A DNA stretch of 64,000 bases, taken from Orthonyx spaldingii. Taxonomy: Eukaryota > Chordata > Aves > Passeriformes > Orthonychidae. Both the position numbers and the translations under genes were made by a program. The stretch's first letter is position 1. Every line of letters begins with the position of its first letter. The DNA lies in contig VZTJ01003574.1 in assembly GCA_013397795.1 (NCBI GenBank), positions 1,864,044-1,928,043 of the forward strand, given 5' to 3'. The notes beneath the pieces are model-generated. The model made no database searches. It saw only the letters and a program-made list of their open reading frames with translations, and was not told the origin of the DNA. Shown here in pieces: positions 48,801 through 61,400 of the stretch.

Positions 48801-51703
48801 CATTTATGGTGGTTATTAATCCACAGGAATTACGTATCAGTTAGGTAGGGAGAGTCAAAGTGAATGTGCTTGGTTTTAAAAATACCCAGGCTGAATGTTT
48901 TTTAGTGCAGGTTTTCAGATGAGGAGCAGTTTAAACCTTTTATTTAAAGGAGATGGAATTTTTTTTATCACCACCACCTGAAAAATAACGTCTCTTAGGT
49001 GTTGAATATAAATTTAAACTGAGATCAACTGTGTTTGTAAGCCTTCCTTTGCAGCATTTCTCCATATGATAATATTCCATGTCTGTTTACAAGGCTTTGA
49101 TTTCATGCAGGAAACAACTGCTTTTGTACAAACACATAAATGTATATATAAATGTGAGTATTTACATATAAATGTTTCCTTTCATTGTTTTCTTGTTTTA
49201 AAAATCTCAACCAACCTCGAAACAGGAACGAAACAATAACCATCCACTGGCTGGAGCTCATCAGTGAACCCAAGCAAAGCTGATGCAAGTCCCACTGTGC
49301 AGGAGGCTGAGCCTTCCAAGTGTGTGGTTGCTGCTTTCCAGGCTGAGAAGATTCTCCAGTTACCCGCATTTTCAGGTTTGGATGATCTGTTCAAGAGGTA
49401 GCACTAAATATACAGAAGGTTATTTCCCAGAATTTTGTGTAAACACTCTAGGTTTTTTTCCAAAACTTATCTTTTAGGTTTAAAGAGACTATAAAATTGT
49501 TTTTTGCATAGTTAGAGGGGCAAATGGCCCATTATTAATCAGTGTGCTGCATTTTGGAAGGTGGATACAGGAAAAGATAAGTATTTAGCTTGTGTGGAAG
49601 CTATACATTCTGGGGAGAAAGAGTTTTAAATGAAGGCCAACTTGATTAGAGGAAAAGGGTAGATATAATTGGAAGTCTTACAGAGTAGTTTTCACACTGA
49701 TTATCTGATTGTCTTTCAGTACACGCATCTTTCTCTTTAAAAGTGGTGCCAGTTTGAGTCAGTGCTTCCTGTGTTTTGTGGCTGCACAGGTGAGCTGTGC
49801 TGGGAGAAAGCCCCAGAGCCTTTCCTCACATGCACACGAAGGATTACAGACCATGTGTTAGATTCATGATGTATCCTTGCAAGCTTCATCAGCCAAATTG
49901 TGCCAACACTGCTGTCTCAGCTGTCAGTGTGGAGTTTTAGTCATCTTTTTTCTCAGCCTCTTAGAGAAGTTGTCAACAAAAGTATCAGTGCATTAGAAAT
50001 AGCTTAAGAAATTATAAAAATGCTCACCTCTTGTATTTCTGTGCCCATTTGTTGTTCTGGTGGATTTTACATGAGATCCAACACAAATACCTTTCTTTAG
50101 TTGAGTACAGTATGATTTGCTTTTTAGTTCCTTCCTTTCCATAGATAAGCAGGTCTTACTCCTATTTTATTGATTGAAAGTTGAGGTTTCCATAACCACA
50201 CTGAGAGTCTTGCTGACAAAGCAGTGTAAGCAAATTGTCTTAGAGGTACTCCCTTCCCAGAGGATGGAATCGAAGAGGATTTATGGAAGAGCTTCACACA
50301 AAAAGGAATTTTGCTCTTTCCCACACGTAGACAGTGCTCACAATGCCCAGCTCAGATTGCTCAGGTAGGTCATGGCCGTTGCCAACAAGGCCTTCTCAAA
50401 GGCAGGTGCAGCATTTCATGCACACATCTTTGCCCAAGGTTACAGAAGTCCCTGCAGTCTGTATTTTGCTTACAAACATGAGAGATGATCCGTGCACGTC
50501 CTCTGCATTTGCATTGGATTAGCTGTAATGTGCTGCACAAATTCTTTTGGGTAATGGCAGTGAAAGCATTAAACATCAGTGCCTGCTGGAGCTGTGCAAA
50601 ACCCAACAGAGGCACCCTGTAGATTCTTAACTCACTTATTTGCACTGTAAAAATATCCTTGGGACTCCACCTGCGGAAATGCAGAGTGAAACTCTACTCA
50701 GAAAAGCAGTTTCATCTGGTGGTGCAGCAGGGCCAGGCATCTGGTGGTGTCAGAATGAAAATGTGACACGTTGTGTTTAGCCAGACCTGAGATGAATTTT
50801 AAAAATTGCTCAAGCTTGGAAAGCTTTACATGGTTTGGGAGGAGGATGAGCTGCTGAAATGCTCAGCAGCCACTGCAGAGCTCACATATGTGTTGAGCAA
50901 CACCGGATTAACAAACCTGAGAGGCCTGAGAGAGAAAAGTTGTTGGGGGAGAATATGAACCCTGCAAAGCCTCGTGTTTGTATCTGGGCATTGGACAGCT
51001 CCAGCAAACCACTGAGTAGCTGGCAAAAAACCATGAAAATCTGCAGCTATTTCCTTTGCCAGCAGGTTTGGTTAACCCCTGACAGAATCACTCCAGTAAA
51101 GGTGAAGAGTCTGGCCATGGCTTCAGTTTTTGAATTTTAATCAAACTTTGAGCAGTTAGCTCAAAGCTCTGTTTCAGGTCACAACAAATCATTATTTGGA
51201 CCTGTTTTTACCTTGCCATCCGAAATTAGGACACTCAGGTTGACCCTGCTGATAACTTGGAGAGCCATGGTGAGAGGACACATGAGAAGAATCTGAATTC
51301 CAGTTTTCCCTCCTGTGTGTGGCACTTCCAGAGCTCCAGCACTTGCAAACAGCTGTGTTCACACATCTGCAACTGCTCCTGTGGGGATCCATCGTGTTGG
51401 GGAGCCCTCCACAGCTCTGGGAGCAGACCCTGGGGCTCAGCCAGGCATGAAACCAAGTGAAACAGCTAATTCCTGACAGGAGAGCACTGCCACTCACTTT
51501 GCTTTGCTGTGACAAACAGAAGAGGTGATTACAAACCTCTGTTTGCATCTTGCAATTTCACTCAGCTCCAGTAATTATTCTCAGGTCTAATTGCCACCAC
51601 ATGGCTGTTTTTTAGTGTAGGACAGCATCAAAGACCCCAAAAACTTCTGTAAATGTGTGGCTTTTACCTGGAACCTTTGGAAGTGAACAGCACTGATTGA
51701 AAT
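45869..51703. other. Unique noncoding stretch
   Basis: No named repeat or RNA was recognised. A/C-rich simple sequence lies at 47679-47718 ('acaaaacaaaaaacccacaa'). An AT-rich simple patch lies at 49130-49170. A plus-strand splice-like segment at 49720-49789 runs from acceptor 'gattgtctttcag' to donor 'cacag|gtgagc' (70 nt, one frame open). A shorter one at 50335-50368 has acceptor 'ctctttcccacacgtag' and donor 'ctcag|gtaggt'. Both are weak. Confidence 0.45.
46718..46786 (-). other. Candidate 69-nt minus-strand exon (unrecognised)
   Basis: On the minus strand, acceptor 'ttgtccattgcag' and donor 'agaaag|gtaagc' bound 69 nt. The length is a multiple of three and all three frames are open. One frame is proline-rich ('PPKPPPTPVQAPG'). 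GC content is higher than in neighbouring sequence, which lowers the stop-codon frequency and weakens the evidence. The acceptor has a poor pyrimidine tract. The protein is not recognised. Confidence 0.14.
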
Positions 51704-51800
51704 ATCACAGAAATCACAGAATCAATTAGGTTGGAAAGGATCTCTGAGATCATCGAGTCCAACCTATGACCCAACACCACCATGTCAACCAGACCAGATA
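51704..51800 (-). mobile_element. CR1 LINE fragment, 3' end, minus orientation
   Basis: Reading the plus strand, 'atcacagaatcaattaggtt', 'ggaaaggatctctgagatca' and 'tcgagtccaacctatgaccc' followed by 'aacaccaccatgtcaac' is the reverse complement of the CR1 3' end of the 'ggttggactcgatgatct' type. The terminal repeat sits at the left, so the element runs right to left. Only about 95 bp are recognisable. Confidence 0.85.
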
Positions 51801-53395
51801 ATGATTTCTGGAACCAGTGGGAGTTTTGCTGACAGATACCAGATATTTCAACATTCTAAAACCAGCTAGAAATAAAACTGGCAGCACTCAACTAAATGAG
51901 AGCAGGAAGGAAAATGTGTTAGGGAAGGGAAAACAAATGTGCCATTTACATAACAATAAAACTTTATATAGAAAAAGAAACAACGTGACAGTGTGAAATA
52001 CCTTTCAGTACTGCCTGCTCAGGGCAACGTAATAATGCCTGACTGAGTAATCTCAGCTGAGAGATGTGGTGTGGTGGGAGATGCAGAGGATGTGTTTAAT
52101 CACCCTGCTGTTTGCTGAGTGAGTCAGATAAAAGATTATGTGAGAACCATAGTCAGAGGAAGGAAGTTATTGTCAGTCCTGGGCACCGAAACTGAATGAA
52201 TTTACATTTTTAAAAGTTTCATACATTACAGCCTTCTGAAAGATTCCTTGATTCAGGAATCCTAACACAACAGACAAACCCAATGTTAAAGGACAGCCTT
52301 GGCGAGGGACGTACAGTCAAACTCTGCAGCTGTGGGAATGTGGCCACAAGATATTGATTTTGTAGAGTCCTGAAATCATTTGGGCCCGCTACCATCTCAA
52401 TTACTGCTTTAAAACAGAGTCTGAAAATGCCTGTGTTTGGAAGAAGCAATTCTGTGCTGAATTTCCCTGGCAAATCCCATTACTCACTCTAAGAGAGGAG
52501 AAGTTGCTGAACTCGCACATGTAGGGAAAGACAGTGAATTACAGAGGTTTGCAGCCTCATGTGGAGAGAAAATTGCAGGATTCATAAAGCAGTAGCTGGA
52601 GGAAGTGTGTACAGATGCTTCAGAGACCTCTTGTGCAAACAGACAACACCTTAACTCCCAGATTTAGAAGCAGAATTAACTTTGTTCTTCAGCACTGGTT
52701 CTCTTAACTGCTTCACTGCCATCACAAATGCTACTGGAACACCCTCTGGGCTGCCTCTTTTTGTAGAATTGAGGCTGTAATATCTACCCCCAAACCAATC
52801 ACCTTCAGCAGCTCTCACTGGATTTGATGGCTGGGCCCTGGTACTGTGTCCATCTTTTAACTTCCAGTATTGACAACTTGTTGTTTTCTTAATATTTCAC
52901 CCTGGACATACAGGGTAGTGCCTAACAAACCTGACTGTATGCACTTGATTTTACACCTTTGTTTTTCAATTTAGACACAGCTGCCTCTAGATGGGATTTA
53001 TTACAGCATGAAATACGTGATTCAGCAGGTGTGACATCACATGGTGCCATCCTCAGTAGCTGATGTTTCCTGAATTCATTTTGGAGTTTATAAAAGACAT
53101 CAAGTATCAGAATGGTCACTTTTACATACCATGAAGCAGTCAGGTTCACTCAGGGAGCTTACAACATATTTTATAACATCTTTATTTAGTTCATGTAGAA
53201 TTCACTATATTTCAGATGGGAATTTGATTTTGTACTAGATAAATATACTTGACTCTATAGATGATAACTTCTATATATTTTTTTAAGTTCCTTTCTGTAT
53301 TAGTGATGTTCACATACCTACCACAGCCTTGCCAAATTAGCCCAGTCTTATTTCCCTGTCACCCAGGCCTTGTGGGCTATTAATGAATAAATAGA
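51801..53395. other. Unique noncoding stretch
   Basis: No gene, RNA or named repeat was recognised. The sequence is moderately AT-rich with short open frames only (at most 84 codons). Confidence 0.55.
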
Positions 53396-53447
53396 TTTTT
53401 TTCTTCCTTTCTTCCCTTCCTTTCTTTTTTTCCTTTCTTTTATTTCT
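53396..53447. repeat. Pyrimidine (CTTT/CCTT) tract
   Basis: About 50 nt consist almost entirely of C and T in degenerate CTTT and CCTT units. On the minus strand this is a purine tract giving a Lys/Glu/Arg-rich translation, which is an artefact. Confidence 0.9.
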
Positions 53448-53748
53448 GTAACCACCTGACCATTTGTCCTGGAGGTGAATGCCTGTCGCTGTGCTTCCCT
53501 TGCAGAAAATGCACTTCATTAGGCCTGCCCTGTGTGTCCCTGTGGAAGCCCCTGGAACAGACCACCCTGATGAGGCAATCCCTCAGCAAGCAAGTGCTCT
53601 CAGCAGGGTCTCCAGATCACATTAGCAAACCTCTGTGGAGCAGGGCACTTGAACAGCCAGCTCTGGGTGTGCCTGCCTGCGAGAGCTTTCCAAATGGCCT
53701 AAGGCCATGCAGCAAAATGTCCCACGTGAGCGTGGCAGAAGCTGGGGC
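53448..53748. other. Unique stretch, nothing recognised
   Basis: Moderately GC-rich sequence with a short plus-strand open frame running into the minisatellite. No domain or splice pair was convincing. Confidence 0.5.
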
Positions 53749-53793
53749 GTTTTGAGGAGAACAGTTTTGAGGAGAATGGTTTTGTGGAGAATG
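53749..53793 (+). repeat. 15-bp minisatellite, three units
   Basis: Three tandem units of 15 bp: 'gttttgaggagaaca', 'gttttgaggagaatg' and 'gttttgtggagaatg'. The following 'gtttcaaac' is a possible degenerate start of a fourth. Because the unit is a multiple of three it keeps all frames open and gives an ILLKT-like peptide repeat on the minus strand; this is not evidence of coding. Confidence 0.92.
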
Positions 53794-56700
53794 GTTTCAA
53801 ACTGCTGGGGTTTGAAGTTTATGTTAGAGACCTGCTGAGCAGCACTGCCTCGTGTTCTCCAGGAGCTGCTGCCCTGCCAATGTGAGGAGTGACTGGACAA
53901 AGGCCCTGCTGGTCAGCCCAGCCCCACACCCCATGGAAGCTGGGCTTAGTCGTGGCTGCTTCTCTTGCCAACCTCAGCCATGCAGGGTCTTGGGGCTACC
54001 TCTGCTTGGTGCTTTCCCCAGCTCAGCCATCTCCTCCAGGTGCCCCGTGAGCTGCTCTGGACAGGTTCTTTTGTGTGTGCAGGGTCTTCCAAAGCTCATC
54101 TCCAGAGCACCAGGCTCGCTCCAAGGAGAGCGGTGATGGGAGCACACCAAGCAGAGGCTGCTGGAATCAGGGGTGTGAAGAGCAGGAGGAGGAGGTAGAA
54201 GAGATGAGTCAGATGTGCAGCAGGCTGAGTGTGCACTGTCTTTGTTAGTAAGAAAGCTTGTGGCGCTCTGAATGCATCTTTCAGTTTTCTGAGCGTGCTT
54301 TTGATTTGTCCAAACTAAATCAAGGAGCTGGGTGAGCGGGGTGATCATTCTCAGAGGGAAGAGGCAGCTGCATTCAAGCTCTTCCCCTGACCTGAATTCC
54401 TGGTTGAAAAGCAAACCAGTTTCTTAGCTGAAAAGTAAATGTCAAAGGATACTAAAATTAAATTATTTTTTATTTCCACCTATCAAAGAAAATTAAGTGA
54501 GAGGGATTAAGTGGATAAATGTATCGAGTAAACCAGCAGTGAAAACAATATACTCCCTTTCTACAACTGTAAACAATTACTGCCATGTGATTTGGAAACT
54601 GTCAATTAGCTCCAAGCACAGTGAATCAGAGCTGCTTTCTGGTGTAATGAAAATAGAGCATCTCCCCGTCACATCAGTATAGATTGCATTAACCTTAATG
54701 ACTCCTGTAAGGCTAAACCTTGTCTTGCCAGCAGATTGAACACTTTGCCTTGTAAGCTTTGCCTTTAACTTATCTTTGTAAAACTTCCATTGATTCTGCT
54801 CTAATTTAAACTAGAAATACAGAAATTGTCGGGTCTGAACAGATCACTGGTGCAACTAATTTGATTTTTTGTTGCTAACTGCGACCGGTGATGGATGGAC
54901 TCAGGGAAAAGAAGAATGATTCATTCCCTGTTCCCTCCCCTTTTCTCTTTCCACTTGTACCCTTTGCCTAATTTGTTTAATTAAGTGTGGTGTGATTTCC
55001 TTACCCCCAGTTGATGACAGGTTTGTGTACTGAAATGGAAATATTAACAGATCTTGTGTCTTCAGACTCCCCAGTATTATTAGAGATATTATTCTTGCTA
55101 GTGTAAATGTCAAATCCCAGTTTGGAAATAATTCTTCTGTATCTCCTGTATTAAATGGATTATTCTAAGAAGTTTCCAAATCCATTGGCAGGAGCCTTCT
55201 TTTTTAAAATCATTGAATGCTTCCTTTCAGTGGGAGGAAATGTAAATAGGACCATGTTACCCCATGAGCACCATCATCTGCCACATCTCCCATTTCATTA
55301 TTCATCTCTGGCTAAAGTTTATTTGGTGAACTCGGGAGGAGTTCCTCTTAGACTTATCCCAGTGTAACAAAGTCCAACCCTCTTTCCTCCAGTGACAGGG
55401 AATCCCTCTCTTCATGATGCACTTAAATAAAATTGCAAACTCTTCATGGGGAGAAAGACATAAGTTGATGTCTCAGCTAGAATAATGTCTTCTTGGTCTA
55501 ATGGCTGGGATATCTTTATTGATTAGCTTCTCCAAAATCTCTCTCAAGTTCCCAACCTATGACATAATGAAGTGATTTTTCTATGGGCCATTGCTCAGCA
55601 CTTCAAAATTGGGCCCATGAGGGTTCCAAACTCGGGGTTTGAAAATGAAGGTACCAGAAGTTAATTACTTTTTCTACAAAAATATGATGTGATTTCAATT
55701 TCTGAGATATGCAGGCTTTACTTAGCTCATGCCATGTCAGGCTTTCTCTTAACTGATCCTCTACCACACATCAGAACTGTTCACCTGTGAACACAGCCAA
55801 GTCTCTGTTCTTGTCAACCTTCTTGCTGCACAGATTATTTCCAAAGCTGTGTTGCTGTCGTTTAGAGAATGTATATTATCAGCTTTATTTGTTCCTCACA
55901 CTGGAAAAAAAAATCTGCTTATGAATTAGGAAAAAATCCAGGAATATTTTAATCATGATGACTACAAATATCACAACCTGCTAGAGTGCAAACTAGAAGG
56001 CTGTACTTGAATTAAAGAGGGAAAAAGAGTCCTTCAGGCTGGGAATTTAGCTGGGAATCTCTGAGTAAAGCATTTTCCTGCTCAGGTGTGAAGCTGGAGC
56101 ATCTGCTGGCATCTTGCCACCCAGCTTTGCAAGCCCAGCTGTGTTTGAACAGCAGCTCCACTGAGGGCAGTGTACTATGATATTTTTTAACATTCAAGTA
56201 TAACTATTTTTCCTATCTTTATTCCTTGCATTGGTATGTGCAAAAACTTCTCATTCAAGTGGGAAACTCAAAGATGAGCAAGTAAGAATGAAGCAGTCAG
56301 GAGGTTAACCTGACAACTCCCAGACCAAACAGGGAAAATATTTAAAAGCTGAGCACCTTCAGTATCATGACAGAGGAGGAAGAAACATCACAAAGACCAC
56401 ATTTGTGGGAACCTGTGCAAGATTTTATGGTTTTTCAGTGTCTAGTAACTGCAGGGCTGAGTGAAGCTGAATAACAAATGAATTTAGGGAAAAATGATAA
56501 AATAAAGGCCCAAATTGCTGGTAAAGCTTTCCTCACTGACAACTATTAAAAATAATTAAATCAGGAGGTAAAGGCAGAGGATTTCACTAACTACAGAACC
56601 TTGTATTTGAAACTGAGCCTGTATTTCCAGCAGAGGTGTGTGCACACAGGATTGCATGGCCTAGTGGCTCCTAATCCACTTCTCAAAGTGGCAGAAAGCC

Positions 56701-58350
56701 TTTTTCTGCAGAAATCTCCATTGCAGCTCTGCTGTCAGGGGCCCACCCTCCAGAGCAGGTACAGTGAGCACTTCTGAGCTGGTGTCTCGTTTGTGACGGG
56801 GCCACCATTCCCATAAACTTGTTGTGCTCAAGCACTGCAGAGGCCAGGATCCACAAATTTGGATGTGGCATTAAATGCACGTGGATGATTTTGTACAGTA
56901 AAGGAGCTCCTTAGGTTTTGTATATCAGCCAAGGAGTGCTGAGCAGTGTTGGCCTATGTAGCTTGGAGAAAAAGAGATAGGAGATGCTAATGAATACAAA
57001 ATTTATAACAATCTCATTAATTTAGAGCCACCAGAGCTGCTCAGACATGGCATTAATAGCAGAGCTTTGCAGTTGTCATGTTTGATCCATGTATTTATTT
57101 CCAGTCTCCCAGTCCTGATCCTTTTCCCTTCATGCAGTAAATCAAACAGGACATATCTGAACTTCTAAAGGTTGCCAGATGTTTCTTTTATTAGGTTATT
57201 GGGAGGCAGTAACCTTCAAAGGGCAGAAGAGTTTTGGCTACCTGGTGAGTTTAATCAGAACAGATGGGAGTGGGGCTGGAGGCTGGGAAGGCAGGTCCCA
57301 CCAGCTGGGCACTGGGGAGCAGGAGAGCAGCACAGCACAGCTGGGTGAGGAATCCTCTTCTGCAGGGACTGTCTGGGGCTTGGGCATCTGGTCTGCCCAA
57401 ATGGGGCAAAGCCACGTGACAGGGAAGCTGTTTTGGTTATCAGAAATGAGGCCAGCAAATTGTAGAGGTCAGGTACTACAGCCATATCCTATATCCTGTG
57501 TGCTTCACTGGATTTCTTCTTGCTTTGTTTTCCCAGTAAGTCAGGTCTCAGTGCTCTAAAATTTCTCTGTTGTCAAAACCAAGTGCATGATGACTGAACT
57601 GCCACTTAACTAAGCAAAAAAACCCCAATTGTTTAAAGAGATCTCTTTCCTAGTGTACCTCCAGGCCTGTTTGCCTCTTCCATTCACCATCTAGTGAAGG
57701 AATCTAAATAAAGAAAATACAAGCATTTCACACTCTTCCAACGCCATTTCTTTGTCAAAAACTCAATGTTTGTCCTTCTCAAAACCACATTTTCAAGCTT
57801 ATAAATTGTCTATATTAAGTAGCCTATACAAGTGGCAAGTTTCTGAGGACATTAGAAAGCTGAGAAGGACAGAAACAGCTGCATTCAGTAACTCCAAAAC
57901 TCTTAATTCTGAATAAATTAGGCGGGGTTTAAAAAGACTAAAGCTTTGTGTTTAGAGAAAGGGTGTAACAAAGAAAACATGCCAAGGGGTCTACACCTTA
58001 CATTCCCATTGTACATAATGCCATTTGCAAATTTGTCTCCAAAACCAGAAACTTCCAGACCCAGGAACACCCCGGTGGTGACACAGCAGTGACAGCACAG
58101 AGTGCTCATCGCTCCTGCCTGCATCTGCACCCGTACCCTGGTGCCAGAGGGGGACCCTGCAAACCTCCTGCCTGCAACTGAGACAGCACGAGATGGAACA
58201 AGAGCTGTGTCTCAGTGTCTGCCAGAGAGAAATCCCTGCTGAGCTGCTCACCTGACCTTGTACCAGCTCCGTGCTTTCCTCAGGTGCTGCAGGTGTGGCC
58301 CAGGGCATCCTCGAGCTGCAGCCAGGTACTGCTGGTGCCACGTGGGCTGT
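53794..58350. other. Unique noncoding stretch
   Basis: No gene, RNA or named repeat was recognised. A 146-codon minus-strand frame at 53974-54414 has no recognisable domain. Sequence at about 54700-54900 has low repeat content and could be a conserved noncoding element, but that cannot be judged from one sequence. Confidence 0.5.
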
Positions 58351-58462
58351 GTTTTCCACAGTTTCCTGTTTTCCACAGTTAATCTGCTTCCCAGTTTTGC
58401 AGCCTCACTGCAAAAGTACTCACTGAATATCACAGTGGTCACAGCTCACTGAATATCACAGT
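58351..58462 (+). repeat. Two adjacent short tandem duplications (17-bp and 26-bp periods)
   Basis: The string 'gttttccacagtt' at 58351 recurs at 58368 (period 17). The string 'ctcactgaatatcacagt' at 58419 recurs exactly at 58445 (period 26). Two independent small duplications within about 110 bp suggest local replication slippage. Confidence 0.88.
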
Positions 58463-61400
58463 CTGGTTAACTGCAGTTCATCTGAGCTCGTATTTTCTGT
58501 TTAAAATGCCTGATTGGTTACCCAAAAGAACAAAATATTGTTCTCATTTGTGAAGGCTGAGACTGCTTAAGCAGAGGCTTGAATTACTACTGAAAACTCT
58601 GTAACAGACTTTTGTGTAGAGAGTTTGTGCCGTATGCTGTAATTTATTAGTCTCCCAAGGTATGCAAAATTGTTCTGTGACTATTCAGTAGCCATAAAAT
58701 ATATGAAGAAATGCAACTACCCCAAATTTCTGAGATTTCTTTTGTGTATAAACGTATTGCCATTTCTAAAATGTTTATGTGACTCTAGCACATTTATTTG
58801 CAAGACACAGACTGCTTTAGTAGTACCCAGAGAAACCTAAACCTTGGCTGGACTTGACTCTAGGTGCTTCTATAACACGAAACTACAATCAAATTAAGCC
58901 CTAACTTCAGTAATTGAATTTTAGTAGCCAAATTTTATGAAGGAAACAAATTTCAGGTACACCTGTGTATTTGTGAAAGATGAATTTTCAGCTGTTAAAC
59001 GTTAAGTGTTCATAGACAAGCTTGTGCACTCAGCCAAAGAGAGAAGAGAATCAATATCACCCCCGAGCAGCAGCTCAAATTTCAAATATTCACAGCTTGT
59101 AAAGTTGAACTTGTGAAGTTTAATTGACCAGGAATAATTTGAGGACAGTGATCTGTATGAGCTTCATAGGCAGAATGCAACCGAGTTATTCACTGGAAAT
59201 TATTTATTCCACTTTAGGAATTATGGGGCACTTGCAATGGGGCTGTGCATTTGCTAAAATCTGAACTTTAATTTGCCCATGAACACTGCATGATTCTCAG
59301 CAGAAAAGGAACAGCAATTAGGAGCTTGTTTTCATGTAATTCCCTCCCACCACTGCTCTTCTGAGTAACCTGGCTATCAATAAGCACATCCCTCCTGCCA
59401 CAGCCACGCAGCATTGTAGCTGTAAAGGAGAAGATTAACAAGGGATCCATGATCTCTTTTGCTTCTGTGACTTTCAAGTTCAGAGCAGAATTAACCTGTG
59501 ATTCTTCCCTCTGCGTCTCTGCAGTGACCAGTGAACTAAATGCCCATTTTTCTTCCTCAGCTGCCAGTGAATATTTACTGTAGTTTTTCCTGTGGAGCCT
59601 TGTCCCTTTGGCAGAGCTGAGAGTTTGGCTCATCCAATTTCAGTGTCTCTTTTGTAACCCATGGCAATGCTCTGCTCCTCTCTGCTGTGGTTTAATATTA
59701 CATCTCTGGAAATGCCAGGCAGGAACCAGGGGCTGGTGGGGAAAGTGCCTCTGGGGAAATGGGACAATCTTCAACCTCCCAAATATTGTGAATAGTGTAC
59801 TCAGGGACATGAAAGTTCAGCTAACTGAGTTTTGAAAGGAAGAAAGGTAAAAGTAAAGTGAACAGAATTTGAAACATAAGTAGCACTTCAGTTATTTTTA
59901 TAAACTTCAGTCTTGGCTTAATTCTGAAATTGCACATTGTTTAGGAATATTAGTGTTGACAGAAATAAAGTCACTTGGAGGAGTCTGTCGTGACTTAGAG
60001 ATCCCATGTGAAATACTATGATATTTCATGCATGTAATCCATCCTCCTCTCCTGGTGTCCAGTTTACCACTTCTGTAAGCCTGTGAAATTAATCCCCAGG
60101 CAGGTCCCTTCAGTAGCCAACAGGCCAGGCTGGGCTGGAGAGACCATCCAGCCACAGAGCTGTTGTGTTTGCAAATCTGGCATCCCAAATCACACAGTGT
60201 CTGTACCCTGAAGCTGCAGGTACCAGGCAACTGGTGAGGCTGATACCCTGTAAGGCATCTGTGATCTAGTTAGTGAGCCCAGAGTACAAAAAAGCATGAA
60301 ATGGAACCCATTCTGTTCCATCCTCACCTCATGCCCAGGTATAGGTACAGTAAATATACAGACACATACTGGCTGGAGAACAGATACAGAGGGCAGTGAC
60401 ACTGCTTGAAAAACATCTCACATCCAGACTCCAGGATTTAGATTTTACAGGTGGGCAGTGGTGGCAGAGATCTTCTCTTTTCAAAGGCAAAAATGAAAAC
60501 TGAGCACATAGCAGTTTCTTTCTTATGTTTTGATCTTTAGGATTTGAGTAGGTAACAAGGCTTGCACCCGTTGAAAGGGTGAACTCAGGGGTCCCTAATT
60601 AGGAGTTACGGTGCAGGGGTTCCCTGCCAAGGACATGGCATCCCCACCACGGTGTTCAGCTTCCACCTGAGGAATGTTAAGAACCTCTTCATGCTGGAAA
60701 TCTCAATTGCTGTGTTTGACAGCAGGTGCTGCAGGCTGTGGGGTGGGAGTGCTGAGCACCGCTGCCTGTGCTGGGCTGACCCTCGAGCTGGCTGTGTGCT
60801 CACCTCTCTGCTCTGCCAGCAGCATTTCAGTCTGCATAACCCTCTGTCAGACACCTTTTTGGATCAGCTTGCCTCAGGTCCAAGCCAGGAAACTACTGGA
60901 AATTATAAGGAATCTTTTGTGCTTTGCCCTATTTTTAAGCCCCCCTGTCACTTAACTGTACACAGCCTCAGTATTTAAGGAATACAGGGTGGGGGGTTTT
61001 TTGCTTCACTCCAGCTTGTTTGAAGGGTTATCAGTGTTTGTTCCCTGTTGAAATTCTTATCCAGACTGTACAGCTCAAGTTCCTTGGTGTAAACCACCCT
61101 GAGAAGTCAACATCTCCTTTTTCAGGTCTGCCTCAAATCCCGAGGGAGGGCAGCCTTTGGCCAGACTGACCTGATCTGTGCAACTCTAAAATCCCAAGCA
61201 GCACAGCCCCCTCAGAACAACACACCTGATGAGTCTGGGCAGAATTCTAACTCTGACCTCAAGAGCAGTGGTTAAGCAAAAGATCTACAGAGTGATCTAC
61301 AGAGAACTTCTCTGAAGGAAATAATCTTTGCTTAGTGGTTTTTTTTTAATTTTACAGGATGAGCCTCCCTGTTTTGCAGTTCTTTACAGCTTTATGCTGC

